From: a virus
DNA length: 52,423 bases
Reading direction: 5' to 3' (one strand)
IMG/VR virus record: IMGVR_UViG_3300020172_003900
Location: 1 to 52,423 of that record
Below, piece after piece: positions 26,683-33,866 of the stretch; position 1 is the first letter of the stretch; every line of letters starts with the position of its first letter. The notes below the pieces were generated by a model. That model saw nothing but the letters and a program-made list of their open reading frames with translations, had not been told where the DNA came from and made no database searches. The position numbers were made by a program, and so were the translations under genes.

Positions 26683-27164
26683 GCTGAGTTTATAATCTTA
26701 CGAGTTTTTTTAGAATCCTCTAAGTTACCCATAACAACACCATCCTTTATTGTAAAGGCGTGACTTCTAACACAGATGACAAAAGTACCAATAGGGTATT
26801 TTTTAATAAAAGTACCCACGGTCATTTGTCGATTAGTTTTTTGACCCTTAACCTTAACTTCATAATCCAAAGTATAAAAAGAACCTGAAGTATTTGGTTT
26901 TCCAACGGGTTTGCAAGTTTTACGACCGATACGAGTACGTTCTCTTGAAATTTTATTCATACCCCCAATAAAGTTGTAGGTTCCTTGTCGGTCTTTACGG
27001 AAAAAAGTTTCTTTAATGAATGTATGAGCCCTATCGTATTCAATTCCAAATGCCGACGCAATTGCTCGAACAACACAATCGTTAGTTTCACTTTTAGCGA
27101 TTATAGATTCAGAATATCCTTTAATCGCTTCAGATGTATTACAATAAGGGAGTTGATTTTTCAT
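26664..27164 (-). CDS. Papain-like fold candidate protein
   Basis: A 166-residue protein with SETNDCVVRAIASAFG (Cys about residue 30) and, near the end, CVRSHAFTIKDGVVMGN (His about 135, then Asp/Asn). The Cys...His...Asn order and the NDCxxRAI block recall C39/papain-type peptidase folds seen in phage and plasmid proteins. Activity is not shown. The ATG is five bases from the promoter. Confidence 0.55.
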   Translation of the reverse strand: MKNQLPYCNTSEAIKGYSESIIAKSETNDCVVRAIASAFGIEYDRAHTFIKETFFRKDRQGTYNFIGGMNKISRERTRIGRKTCKPVGKPNTSGSFYTLDYEVKVKGQKTNRQMTVGTFIKKYPIGTFVICVRSHAFTIKDGVVMGNLEDSKKTRKIINSAWRVGS

Positions 27165-27168
27165 ATAA

Positions 27169-27199
27169 CAAAGATACGAAAAATTTTTTATCTGGCAAA
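27169..27199 (-). promoter_or_regulatory. Promoter of the papain-like candidate gene
   Basis: Minus strand TTTG, 19 bases, TATCTTTG, with the final G (27169) five bases from the A of the ATG (27164). Confidence 0.83.
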
Positions 27200-27200
27200 A

Positions 27201-28448
27201 TTAAATAATCCAGGAATTAACTTCAGATATTGATTTAACACATATTTTTTCTAAGGATAATACAACCTCATCAATATTTTCAATATCAACACCACCAAGA
27301 GACATTCTAAACCAACCTGCGTTTTTATTAGACCCAAAATATTCGAATGGTACCAACCCAACACCACAATGTTTAATTAAAAATTGTACATAGTTTTCAA
27401 CGTTACCAAAAAATTGAGATTCTCCTAAATAAATCGAAATATAGATACCCCCTTCAGGTTTTTGATAATCAATTCTAAACCTTCTTTGTTTTAACTCTTC
27501 AATTTTTTCACAGATTATATTTGATATTTCAGAATACTGTTTCACTTTATTAGAAACAAATTCATTCATTGAATTATAATCATTTAGATACTTTGCAACT
27601 GCCGTTTGTTCAGGTTTAGGAGACCAAGCTCCGATGTGAGAGAATATTTCGGTCATTTTAGAAATGATTGATTTAGGACCAAAAACCCAACCAACTCTAA
27701 CACCTGTGGCACATAAGGATTTAGATATTCCATCAACACAAATTAAATAATCACGTATTTCAGGACAAACTTCTAATGGATGAGTAAATAAACCATCAGA
27801 AACTAAGTCAGAATATATTTGGTCAAAAAACAAATATGTTTTTTTAGATTTTTCTTTATTAACCTCAACAATCTCATCACAGATTTGTTTTAGTGTTACT
27901 TTATCTATAACACGACCTGTAGGATTTTGTGGCGAACATAAACAAAGTAATCTTGTATTGTGTAGTTTACCTTTAACATCTTCAAAAGTTGGGAAAAACG
28001 AGTTTTCAGGTTTACATTCTATAGGGATTTTTATTGCTCCGTGTAAAAAAGAATAATGATTGTTATTCCAAGATGGTACAGGGTACATTACAGAATCGTC
28101 TGAATCAACAATAGTTTTAAATATTGTGTAAATTAATGGTCTAACGCCACACCCGATTAAAATTTCGTCTTCAGAATAACTAATCCCTCTTTTTTTATTA
28201 AGATATTCACTAACAGATTTTCTCAAATCCAATTCACCTGGAGACATTGGATAATTTGTTAAATCATTTTCGTATGACTCAACAATATACTCTTTAAGTT
28301 TTTTTGGAATTGGATTTATTTTAGGGTTAAAATCACCAATACTGAAGTTTTGTACTGGTTTTGTTTTTGATACCTCTTTAATTTGTTGTGAAATTTTAAT
28401 AATTTCAGAACCAACAATATTGTTTCCTACGAATGATAAATTTTGCAT
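27201..28448 (-). CDS. PLP-dependent aminotransferase, class I/II
   Basis: A 415-residue fold-type I enzyme: NYPMSPGELDLRKSV, SPQNPTGRV (Asn175), FFDQIYSDL (Asp209) and VDGISKSLCATGVRVGW with the PLP-binding Lys243, then WFRMSLGG near the end. Length and motifs fit a complete aspartate-type aminotransferase. The substrate cannot be read from the sequence. It is an uncommon gene for a T4-like phage and sits between early-type genes and the tRNA array. Confidence 0.88.
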   Translation of the reverse strand: MQNLSFVGNNIVGSEIIKISQQIKEVSKTKPVQNFSIGDFNPKINPIPKKLKEYIVESYENDLTNYPMSPGELDLRKSVSEYLNKKRGISYSEDEILIGCGVRPLIYTIFKTIVDSDDSVMYPVPSWNNNHYSFLHGAIKIPIECKPENSFFPTFEDVKGKLHNTRLLCLCSPQNPTGRVIDKVTLKQICDEIVEVNKEKSKKTYLFFDQIYSDLVSDGLFTHPLEVCPEIRDYLICVDGISKSLCATGVRVGWVFGPKSIISKMTEIFSHIGAWSPKPEQTAVAKYLNDYNSMNEFVSNKVKQYSEISNIICEKIEELKQRRFRIDYQKPEGGIYISIYLGESQFFGNVENYVQFLIKHCGVGLVPFEYFGSNKNAGWFRMSLGGVDIENIDEVVLSLEKICVKSISEVNSWII

Positions 28449-28490
28449 AAGGTAAGTATAAATCTTTGTATGAACTTAGTCAACTTTTTG

Positions 28491-28576
28491 CGGAAGATGT
28501 TGGGCTCGAACCAACGCGACCTTTCAGTCCTACCTGTTTAGCAAACAGGCCCCTTCACCAACTTGGGTAATCTTCC
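28491..28576 (-). tRNA. tRNA-Ser(GCT)
   Basis: Acceptor GGAAGAT/ATCTTCC, discriminator G, anticodon loop TTGCTAA, long variable arm, T loop TTCGAGC. Confidence 0.93.
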
Positions 28577-28581
28577 AATAG

Positions 28582-28655
28582 TAGTCCCTGAGGGATTCGA
28601 ACCCCCAACCTTTTCGTCCGTAGCGAAACGCTCTAATCCGTTGAGCTAAGGGACT
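28582..28655 (-). tRNA. tRNA-Arg(ACG)
   Basis: Acceptor AGTCCCT/AGGGACT, anticodon loop CTACGGA between TTTCG and CGAAA, T loop TTCGAAT. Full use of CGN codons would need A34 to inosine. Confidence 0.93.
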
Positions 28656-28894
28656 AAAAAACGTTCAGCTCTTTTGAGTTGTCCCCAATACCGAATTTCA
28701 GCGGCAACCCACTTTCGTGAGGGGTTAGAACTAGTGTGTTAACTTACTCCTGCCACTGGTACACTAACCAACCGACTTAGACTCAAGTAATCGGCTCAGG
28801 TCCCTGTGGTAGTGACACCACTTCTCATCATACGGGAGCATATTAGGCGGGAACTACCTCTTTTTTTATATTTCCGAAACACGGAAACCACGTG
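28656..28894 (-). other. Structured 239-base spacer between tRNA-Arg and tRNA-Ser
   Basis: No gene recognised. Potential stems include CAGCTC/GAGTTG, TAGTGT/ACACTA, CCGA/TCGG, GTGGT/ACCAC and TTTCCG/CGGAAA. It is more GC-rich than ordinary spacers here and lies within the presumed tRNA transcript. It may hold one or two small structured RNAs. Confidence 0.4.
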
Positions 28895-28982
28895 CGGTGA
28901 GAGTAGGATTCGAACCCACGGTACCCTTTCAGGTACTTCGGTTTTCAAGACCGACGCAATCGACCAACTCTGCCATCTCACC
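28895..28982 (-). tRNA. tRNA-Ser(TGA)
   Basis: Acceptor GGTGAGA/TCTCACC, discriminator G, anticodon loop CTTGAAA, long variable arm, T loop TTCGAAT. Confidence 0.94.
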
Positions 28983-29018
28983 GTATAACCGACCTAGCTC
29001 GGTAAACACATCGGATGG

Positions 29019-29092
29019 GGTAACTAACGGGAATCGAACCCGTGACACCTTGAACCACAATCAAGTGCTCTACCTACTGAGCTATAGCCACC
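29019..29092 (-). tRNA. tRNA-His(GTG)
   Basis: Acceptor GTGGCTA/TAGTTAC with two G-U pairs, discriminator C and an encoded extra 5' G opposite it (histidine identity), anticodon loop TTGTGGT. Confidence 0.93.
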
Positions 29093-29099
29093 ATATTAG

Positions 29100-29232
29100 T
29101 AGTCAAGGTCGGACTCGAACCGAATACCGTTCAAGACGGAATAGACAACCTTACAACTTCTCGCGTCCAAAGGGTTATGGACCGTGGTGTCTTCAGGACT
29201 CGGGTACCATCCCTCATTACGCCCACTTGACT
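29100..29232 (-). ncRNA. 133-nt tRNA-like RNA without a usable anticodon
   Basis: Ends AGTCAAG and CTTGACT form a perfect 7-base acceptor-like stem with an A following, and a T arm with loop TTCGAGT sits directly inside it, as in a tRNA. The middle is about 60 bases too long and holds hairpins (GGG/CCC, GTCCA/TGGAC, ACGGTAT paired with ATTCCGT) but no 7-base loop with U33 and a clear anticodon. It could be a decayed or interrupted tRNA, or a distinct tRNA-like RNA. Confidence 0.45.
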
Positions 29233-29307
29233 AATTACCCCACTTCACCAGATTAACGGACTGGCTGCCATATGGGAGTGGGGGTTTCCCGTTAATTCGG
29301 GACTCCG

Positions 29308-29380
29308 TGGAACGGGGCGGAATCGAACCGCCGACACCTTGCTCTTCAGGCAAGTGCTCTACCAACTGAGCTACCGTTCC
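29308..29380 (-). tRNA. tRNA-Phe(GAA)
   Basis: Acceptor GGAACGG/CCGTTCC, anticodon loop CTGAAGA, T loop TTCGATT, discriminator A. Confidence 0.95.
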
Positions 29381-29722
29381 AAGTATGATAATGATGGAGT
29401 ACCCGTCTCGCTCCAATCTTAACGGCTTCTTCTGAGTTTTATCAGTGCACTGGCCGAGGGTGCTGAATTCCGATTCCACTCTGGATTGTCGACATCCATT
29501 GAATGGGGAAAACCATTATCAATATTATTAAAATAAATCACTTTCGCCCCCTGTATATAGTTTACAGTAAACTATCTACTGTAAACCTTGGATGCTTAAG
29601 GTCATCCTTAACTATTAAGGGAGCCACCCGTGATTTAATATTTTTTTCTTCAAAGAACTCACTTTTCAGGGGGAGTAGGTCACCATCCTACCAACTACCC
29701 ACTCCCCCGTCCAACTACAATA
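29381..29722 (-). other. Long leader between a promoter and tRNA-Phe
   Basis: About 340 bases with no recognised gene. From the promoter it holds a large hairpin (GGGGGAGTGGGT with ACCTACTCCCCC, 29669-29708) whose 3' side reads as a tiny frame MVTYSP, then a boxA-like element (29647-29660), an inverted repeat GTTTACAGTAGATAGTTTACTGTAAAC near 29562-29588, and a possible GTG-started 40-codon frame at 29419-29541. I do not call these frames as genes. The region may be an attenuator or a structured RNA. Confidence 0.45.
29647..29660 (-). promoter_or_regulatory. boxA-like element before tRNA-Phe unit
   Basis: Minus strand GAGTTCTTTGAAGA, close to the GTTCTTTGAAA element of the tmRNA and tRNA-Leu leaders. 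Confidence 0.5.
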
Positions 29723-29754
29723 CAAATGTACTGCGATTTTTTTAATTAACCAAA
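29723..29754 (-). promoter_or_regulatory. Promoter of the distal tRNA unit
   Basis: Minus strand TTTG, 20 bases, TACATTTG; full match to the host consensus. It reads toward tRNA-Phe, the 133-nt RNA, tRNA-His and the Ser/Arg tRNAs. Confidence 0.85.
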
Positions 29755-29812
29755 CATTTTTTATTCACTTCCGAGTTTGGACGTGTTTTACTTCCGAGTT
29801 TGGCATTTTTTG

Positions 29813-29885
29813 TAGTTCCTGTAGGAATCGAACCTACGACATCTTGTATGTAAAACAAGCGCTCTCCCAACTGAGCTAAGGAACT
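29813..29885 (-). tRNA. tRNA-Val(TAC)
   Basis: Acceptor AGTTCCT/AGGAACT, anticodon loop TTTACAT, T loop TTCGATT. Confidence 0.95.
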
Positions 29886-29890
29886 GTAAG

Positions 29891-29962
29891 TACCGATGGG
29901 TGGTATCGAACCACCGACAACTTCCGTATGAAAGAAGTGCTCTACCACTGAGCTACATCGGT
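29891..29962 (-). tRNA. tRNA-Met(CAT), elongator type or Ile2
   Basis: Acceptor ACCGATG/CATCGGT, anticodon loop TTCATAC. CAT could be methionine or, if C34 is lysidine-modified, isoleucine. A separate tRNA-Ile(TAT) makes methionine more likely. Confidence 0.9.
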
Positions 29963-29968
29963 ATTTTG

Positions 29969-30039
29969 TTGTCCCTGAAGGATTCGAACCTCCACTAGGT
30001 GGACCAAAACCACCTGTCCTGCCATTAGACCAAAGGACA
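29969..30039 (-). tRNA. tRNA-Gln(TTG)
   Basis: Acceptor TGTCCTT/AGGGACA, anticodon loop TTTTGGT between GGTGG and CCACC. Confidence 0.93.
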
Positions 30040-30046
30040 ATTTAAG

Positions 30047-30127
30047 TGGGAGTGGAGGGATTCGAACCCCCAATGTCATAAGACCACTGATTTACAGTCA
30101 GCTAAGCAACCGTTGCTCAACACTCCC
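30047..30127 (-). tRNA. tRNA-Tyr(GTA)
   Basis: Acceptor GGGAGTG/CACTCCC, anticodon loop CTGTAAA, long variable arm of bacterial tRNA-Tyr. Confidence 0.95.
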
Positions 30128-30130
30128 AAT

Positions 30131-30258
30131 TTAGGAAAACAGAAGATGGTCGAGTGGACATCTGTTTTTACGATTAGCATTACTTGGGTGAATACCTGCC
30201 AACTCCGATTGTACTAGTCAGTATTCACTCTCGAACTATCAGTACAATCATTCCCTAA
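30131..30258 (-). ncRNA. Compact RNA with a predicted H-type pseudoknot
   Basis: Between tRNA-Tyr and tRNA-Asn. GTGAATAC (30188-30195) pairs with GTATTCAC (30221-30228), and GATTGTACT (30207-30215) pairs with AGTACAATC (30241-30249); the two perfect stems of 8 and 9 bases interleave, a pseudoknot. A hairpin AAAACAGA/TCTGTTTT (30136-30143, 30161-30168) and closing arms TTAGG/CCTAA complete it. Strand is assumed from the tRNAs. Function unknown. Confidence 0.5.
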
Positions 30259-30275
30259 TCAACCTAATTTTTTTG

Positions 30276-30347
30276 CGGCCAGGGAGAATTACGATATCTC
30301 GACCTATCGCTTAACAGGCGATTGCTCTTCCTCTGAGCTACCTGGCC
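30276..30347 (-). tRNA. tRNA-Asn(GTT) with atypical T loop
   Basis: Acceptor GGCCAGG/CCTGGCC, anticodon loop CTGTTAA. The T loop reads ATCGTAA instead of TTCRANY, with A54 and U58 exchanged. The 16 bases of its T arm are repeated exactly in tRNA-Trp. The gene overlaps the end of the HNH gene by 10 bases. Confidence 0.9.
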
Positions 30348-30980
30348 AATTTTTTACTTATTGAGTAACCATTATGTTCTAAAATTTTAATACACCACAT
30401 TAATAATTCGTCAGTTGTTAAGTCACCTTTCATATTGTTAACAGTCGGAGTTAAAATCCCCAAATTTTCAAGGGAGTTATTCCCCCCTCTACTAACAGGT
30501 ATTATGTGGTCAAAATGATATTCGTCTTTAAATAAGTTAATATCAATTCCCGTCAAATAACATTTAGCATCCTCACCAAATTTTTCAATAACCGTCTCCC
30601 AAGTAAATGTAGTTTCAAAGTCTTTATTAATTTTACCCTGAACGGAATTATCACGTTTATTAAATTTTCGAACACATTCTTTTTTATACCTATTTTTTCT
30701 GTATTTATAAGTTTCTAATTTTTTTAGAATAATGTTTTCTCTTCGTTTTTTAGTTCTATCCTTAACTTTTTCTTTTTGACCTACACCACAATAATATGAA
30801 ATTGTTGATTTAGAACAATTTAGTATTTCCTGTATTTGTTTGTAAGTTTTACCTTCTTCTCTAAGTTGTAATATTTTTTCTTTCATAATACTCTTTATTA
30901 ATAAATATTACATTACTCTAAAAAGTTCGATACAATCATTAAAAATTCGAACTATTGCACGGGTGGAGAATTACGATATC
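30283..30980. repeat. Identical 16-base repeats flanking the HNH gene
   Basis: GGAGAATTACGATATC occurs at 30283-30298 (T arm of tRNA-Asn) and 30965-30980 (T arm of tRNA-Trp), 682 bases apart, on either side of the free-standing HNH endonuclease gene. Confidence 0.85.
30338..30886 (-). CDS. Free-standing HNH endonuclease with HTH N-terminus
   Basis: A 182-residue homing-type endonuclease. The N-terminus has a helix-turn-helix (EEGKTYKQIQEILNCSKSTISYYCG, about 11-35), then a basic linker, then an HNH domain: CYLTGIDIN...YHFDHIIPVSRGGNNSLENLGILTPTVNNMKGD. It sits between tRNA-Asn and tRNA-Trp and its last codons run into the tRNA-Asn gene. Such genes spread by cutting cognate sites near their own position. 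The 16-base repeats in the flanking tRNAs may mark its target. Confidence 0.85.
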   Translation of the reverse strand: MKEKILQLREEGKTYKQIQEILNCSKSTISYYCGVGQKEKVKDRTKKRRENIILKKLETYKYRKNRYKKECVRKFNKRDNSVQGKINKDFETTFTWETVIEKFGEDAKCYLTGIDINLFKDEYHFDHIIPVSRGGNNSLENLGILTPTVNNMKGDLTTDELLMWCIKILEHNGYSISKKLAR

Positions 30981-31029
30981 CCGACACCTGGTTTTGGAGA
31001 CCAGTGCTCTGCCCCTGAGCTACACCCGT
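30958..31029 (-). tRNA. tRNA-Trp(CCA) with atypical T loop
   Basis: Acceptor ACGGGTG/CACCCGT, discriminator G, anticodon loop CTCCAAA. It carries the same unusual T loop ATCGTAA as tRNA-Asn. Confidence 0.9.
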
Positions 31030-31034
31030 ATTAG

Positions 31035-31108
31035 AGGTCAGAGTCGGATTCGAACCGACGAATACTTGTTTTGCAGACAAGCCCCTTAAACCACTTGGGT
31101 ATCTGACC
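31035..31108 (-). tRNA. tRNA-Cys(GCA)
   Basis: Acceptor GGTCAGA/TCTGACC, discriminator T as expected for cysteine, anticodon loop CTGCAAA. Confidence 0.95.
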
Positions 31109-31112
31109 GTAG

Positions 31113-31187
31113 TGTCCCCGAAGAGATTCGAACTCTTGACCCCTCCATTAAAAGTGGAGTGCTCTAAACCAACTGAGCTACGAAGAC
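31113..31187 (-). tRNA. tRNA-Lys(TTT)
   Basis: Acceptor GTCTTCG/CGGGGAC with G-U pairs, anticodon loop CTTTTAA. Confidence 0.94.
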
Positions 31188-31193
31188 ATTAAG

Positions 31194-31267
31194 TTGTCAC
31201 AGATGGGCTCGAACCATCGACCTTTCGCGTATCAGGCGAACGCTCTAACCAACTGAGCTATGTGACA
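31194..31267 (-). tRNA. tRNA-Ile(GAT)
   Basis: Acceptor TGTCACA/TGTGACA, anticodon loop CTGATAC, T loop TTCGAGC. Confidence 0.95.
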
Positions 31268-31335
31268 ATGTTTAGTTTTACAAAACAAATATAACCATTT
31301 TTTGGTATATAACGCTCTATTTTACTAATTTTTTG

Positions 31336-31407
31336 TCGGGGTAGCAGGAGTCGAACCTGCCGCCTCTTGGTCCCAAACCAAGCGTCTCTCCCCGAGACTA
31401 TACCCCG
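31336..31407 (-). tRNA. tRNA-Pro(TGG)
   Basis: Acceptor CGGGGTA/TACCCCG, anticodon loop TTTGGGA, T loop TTCGACT. Confidence 0.95.
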
Positions 31408-31424
31408 ATTATTTACTTACCAAT

Positions 31425-31437
31425 ATTTCAAAGAACA
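31425..31437 (-). promoter_or_regulatory. boxA-like element before tRNA-Pro unit
   Basis: Minus strand TGTTCTTTGAAAT; the 17 bases GTTCTTTGAAATATTGG are identical to those before tRNA-Glu. Confidence 0.6.
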
Positions 31438-31440
31438 CAT

Positions 31441-31476
31441 AAAACAAAAAACCCCGAACCTAAGTTGGTTCGGGGT
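31441..31476 (-). terminator. Terminator after the 36-codon ORF
   Basis: CCCCGAACC (31452-31460) pairs with GGTTCGGGG (31467-31475), followed on the minus strand by TTTTTTGTTTT. It lies between the short gene and the tRNA-Pro unit. Confidence 0.92.
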
Positions 31477-31512
31477 CTCGATGTTTGTTATTTGTCTAAC
31501 TTAATCTTATCC

Positions 31513-31623
31513 TTAATTTGTTTCATCAACAACCGAACCAATAAATGCCATACGCGGATACCAACAGTTACTAAACTGTTTTACCACGTTAATAATCGAC
31601 ATATGTTGTTTATTAGTTCTCAT
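31513..31623 (-). CDS. Short protein of 36 residues with its own promoter and terminator
   Basis: MRTNKQHMSIINVVKQFSNC...VVDETN, read directly. It is not recognised. Support: a host-type promoter about 40 bases upstream, the only frame in the transcript, and a strong terminator downstream. It could be a small regulatory peptide, or the transcript could act as RNA. Confidence 0.5.
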   Translation of the reverse strand: MRTNKQHMSIINVVKQFSNCWYPRMAFIGSVVDETN

Positions 31624-31661
31624 TATTTCTAATTTTATTGTTGTTTTACTTATAACTATTA

Positions 31662-31691
31662 CAAAGGTACAAAAAGTTTCCTGATTGTCAA
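31662..31691 (-). promoter_or_regulatory. Promoter of the 36-codon ORF
   Basis: Minus strand TTG, 19 bases, TACCTTTG. Confidence 0.78.
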
Positions 31692-31707
31692 ATAATTTTC
31701 TGTTTTT

Positions 31708-33306
31708 TTATGCTCCGCCAGTATTTTTCTTATCAATATCCTTTGCGGCGTTCATTGCGTAGGATTTAGTTTGACCCTTAACATACTTACCAACCGCCTT
31801 TTTATTTGTTAGTTTAATATCAACACCTGTTTTCTCTTTAATCTTATCCGCTAAAGCATCCTCACCTTTATTTTTAGCAATATTCATCATCTCTTGAACT
31901 GTTTTATTACTACTTTGTTTTTTAATAAAATTATCGGTAAGTGTCTCAATTTCTTTTTTATGATTATTAATTGTTTGAACAACTTTAAGTTCTTCAGGAT
32001 TAAATGGTATTTTATTAATTGTTTTTTCGGCAATTTTTTCAAAGGTTGCCGAACCAATACCTTTAAGTGCAGGTATTTCGGATGCAAATGGTAAAACACT
32101 AAATGCCATTGTAAGACCAGCTTCGGCGTTTTTACCTTCTGAGAAATATATTGCAGAATCGGCAATTCCAAGACCTGCCGCTAATAAAGGTCCAACAAAT
32201 GGTATAAACATACTTGCAATTTGTAACCCTTCAATAACTTTGTGACCTTCTTCTGCAGTTAATCCTCCCCCAACACAAGTAGGTTTTGCTCTATCGTAAA
32301 CTCCCTTAATTTGGGAAGCATTTACCGAGTCGTAAAAAGACGCCATAAAGTTATAAACCCCTTCAGGGAAATATACGGTTGCATTATTATTTGTACTGGC
32401 AACTACGTCTTGTAATAATTTACCCCATTGAAAATAAAAATCGGATAGAATAAAGTTGGCATATAATGGAGTAATTTTATTTTTATTGTGTGTCCATATT
32501 GCAGATTGTGGATTATTTATTAAATCTTTTATTGAGGTACCATAAGATGTTAATTTTTTACTTACCATTTTAACATTACCTAAACTAGACAAACCTATTT
32601 GTAAACATTCTGTATTATTCCACCCAACTCTATTTGTTTGGATATCGGTTAAATATTTTATACTAAAAAGAGCGGCTAAGTTATAGTGTTGGTTAGGACT
32701 ACTTGGAGTTGGGAAAGTATATCCTCCAAAACTATCGACAATAAGTCCTTGTGATTTTAAGAATTGATAATTTTTTTGATATTCTGTACTTGTTTCATAA
32801 CAAGCCTTTTTACCTTTAGAATCAACATACTGACCGTTTTTAGAACAAGCCTCACTTCTTTCTTTCTTTTCTTTTTGCTCTTGCCAAGTTGCTAAGTTTT
32901 CCCAATAATATTGGTCTCCATATGATTTACCACATAAATTTTTAGATAGATAACCTGACAAAACTTTTGTTTTATCGTAAAACCAAGAATTTGCAGAACT
33001 ATTCCAAAACTTACCAGCGTTTTGACCGTCACAATAATAAACAGTTGATGGTTTTATTTTTTTACCAACAACTCTATCAACAGATGCGGTAAATGATGCT
33101 CCTCCTGTGGATTTATCTTTCTTATCTCCATATTGGTGAGCGGTGAATCTTGTTCCTTTAGGTATTTTAATTTGACCACCAAGCATAGTATTTTTAGTCA
33201 AAATTCTATCTTTAACTAACGTATACGTTTGATTAACAGGCTTATTAGTTTTAGTTGCCTGTTCAATAATACTTTTAAATTGATTTTCGGTAATGATTAC
33301 TCTCAC
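31708..33306 (-). CDS. Putative virion/ejection protein with glycine-rich membrane-active segment
   Basis: A 532-residue protein of unknown family, starting at GTG (MRVIITENQFKSIIEQ). ITE at residues 5-7 fits a prohead-protease site. The middle has several cysteines and aromatic residues; residues about 365-420 form hydrophobic Gly/Ala-rich helices (FIPFVGPLLAAGLGIADSA...AGLTMAFSVLPFASEIPA), a layout shared with the protein at 49808-52423. Such segments occur in proteins that phages inject or in toxin pre-domains. The C-terminus is helical and basic. AGTATTTATA lies directly upstream of the start. Confidence 0.6.
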   Translation of the reverse strand: MRVIITENQFKSIIEQATKTNKPVNQTYTLVKDRILTKNTMLGGQIKIPKGTRFTAHQYGDKKDKSTGGASFTASVDRVVGKKIKPSTVYYCDGQNAGKFWNSSANSWFYDKTKVLSGYLSKNLCGKSYGDQYYWENLATWQEQKEKKERSEACSKNGQYVDSKGKKACYETSTEYQKNYQFLKSQGLIVDSFGGYTFPTPSSPNQHYNLAALFSIKYLTDIQTNRVGWNNTECLQIGLSSLGNVKMVSKKLTSYGTSIKDLINNPQSAIWTHNKNKITPLYANFILSDFYFQWGKLLQDVVASTNNNATVYFPEGVYNFMASFYDSVNASQIKGVYDRAKPTCVGGGLTAEEGHKVIEGLQIASMFIPFVGPLLAAGLGIADSAIYFSEGKNAEAGLTMAFSVLPFASEIPALKGIGSATFEKIAEKTINKIPFNPEELKVVQTINNHKKEIETLTDNFIKKQSSNKTVQEMMNIAKNKGEDALADKIKEKTGVDIKLTNKKAVGKYVKGQTKSYAMNAAKDIDKKNTGGA

Positions 33307-33330
33307 ATATATAAATACTTTAAGAGTATA

Positions 33331-33379
33331 AAAAAAGAAAGGTTCTAAATCATCCCCACGCCATTTTGGGAGAACCTTT
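33331..33379 (-). terminator. Terminator of the large noncoding RNA
   Basis: AAAGGTTCT (33338-33346) pairs with AGAACCTTT (33371-33379), with an inner CCCA/TGGG stem, followed on the minus strand by TCTTTTTTT. Confidence 0.88.
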
Positions 33380-33862
33380 CAAAGTTAAGTATATCTTGGC
33401 GACATAATATCCCACACCATTATGACTAAGATTTGTTAGCCCATAGTAACCATCCTTGGTGGGTTTCTACTCTCACACTCCGTCCATATTTACTAACCTA
33501 ATCGATGTGTCATAGATTTTCAGATATTGCGTTCAGTGTTACCCTCAGGACATCTTCACCCTACCCCCAAAGTTACGTGGCGAGTCTCACTCGGAAGCTG
33601 AGTGTGTATTGTAGAATTGTCCAGTATTTCTACAACTTGTGGATTGTATTACGACTAATTAAAGCCCCCTTACCCCCTCTATCCATAATGGGGAATCCTA
33701 TCTAACCTGTGTAGCCTCCCCCATAGCCTTGAAGCCTTCAAGTCAGGTTCACACACCATAACAGTCGGATATCTCTGTTAATCGTGGGGTCTTAAATAGA
33801 GTATGACGTATGCTCGTTTTATAGTTGTTTCCATCCGCAAACTCACGGTTCTCTCTATTTCT
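33331..33862 (-). ncRNA. Large structured noncoding RNA (~530 nt), unclassified
   Basis: A transcription unit without a protein frame: host-type promoter at 33867-33897, terminator at 33331-33379. The RNA is rich in long-range and local pairings: AAATAGAG near the 5' end with CTCTATTT about 60 bases later, hairpins CTTGAAGGCTTCAAG, TTGTAGAA/TTCTACAA and CACTC/GAGTG, arms AACCTG/CAGGTT, and nested CCCA/TGGG. It lies inside the tRNA region. Size, setting and ornate folding resemble the GOLLD and ROOL classes of giant phage RNAs, but I cannot confirm either. Confidence 0.7.
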
Positions 33863-33866
33863 TTTA

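Noticed and set aside
28796-29479. Protein frames across the tRNA genes
   Set aside because: They run through tRNA-Ser, tRNA-His and tRNA-Phe, whose structures are certain.
29419-29541. GTG-started 40-codon frame in the tRNA-Phe leader
   Set aside because: Short, with an uncommon start codon and no independent support; mentioned only in the leader entry.
31270-31310. Promoter upstream of tRNA-Ile(GAT)
   Set aside because: TATATTTG is present on the minus strand, but no TTG-type element lies 19-20 bases upstream.
33505-33705. Plus-strand 66-codon frame in the large noncoding RNA region
   Set aside because: It is antisense to a unit with minus-strand promoter and terminator and has no start signal or recognisable product.
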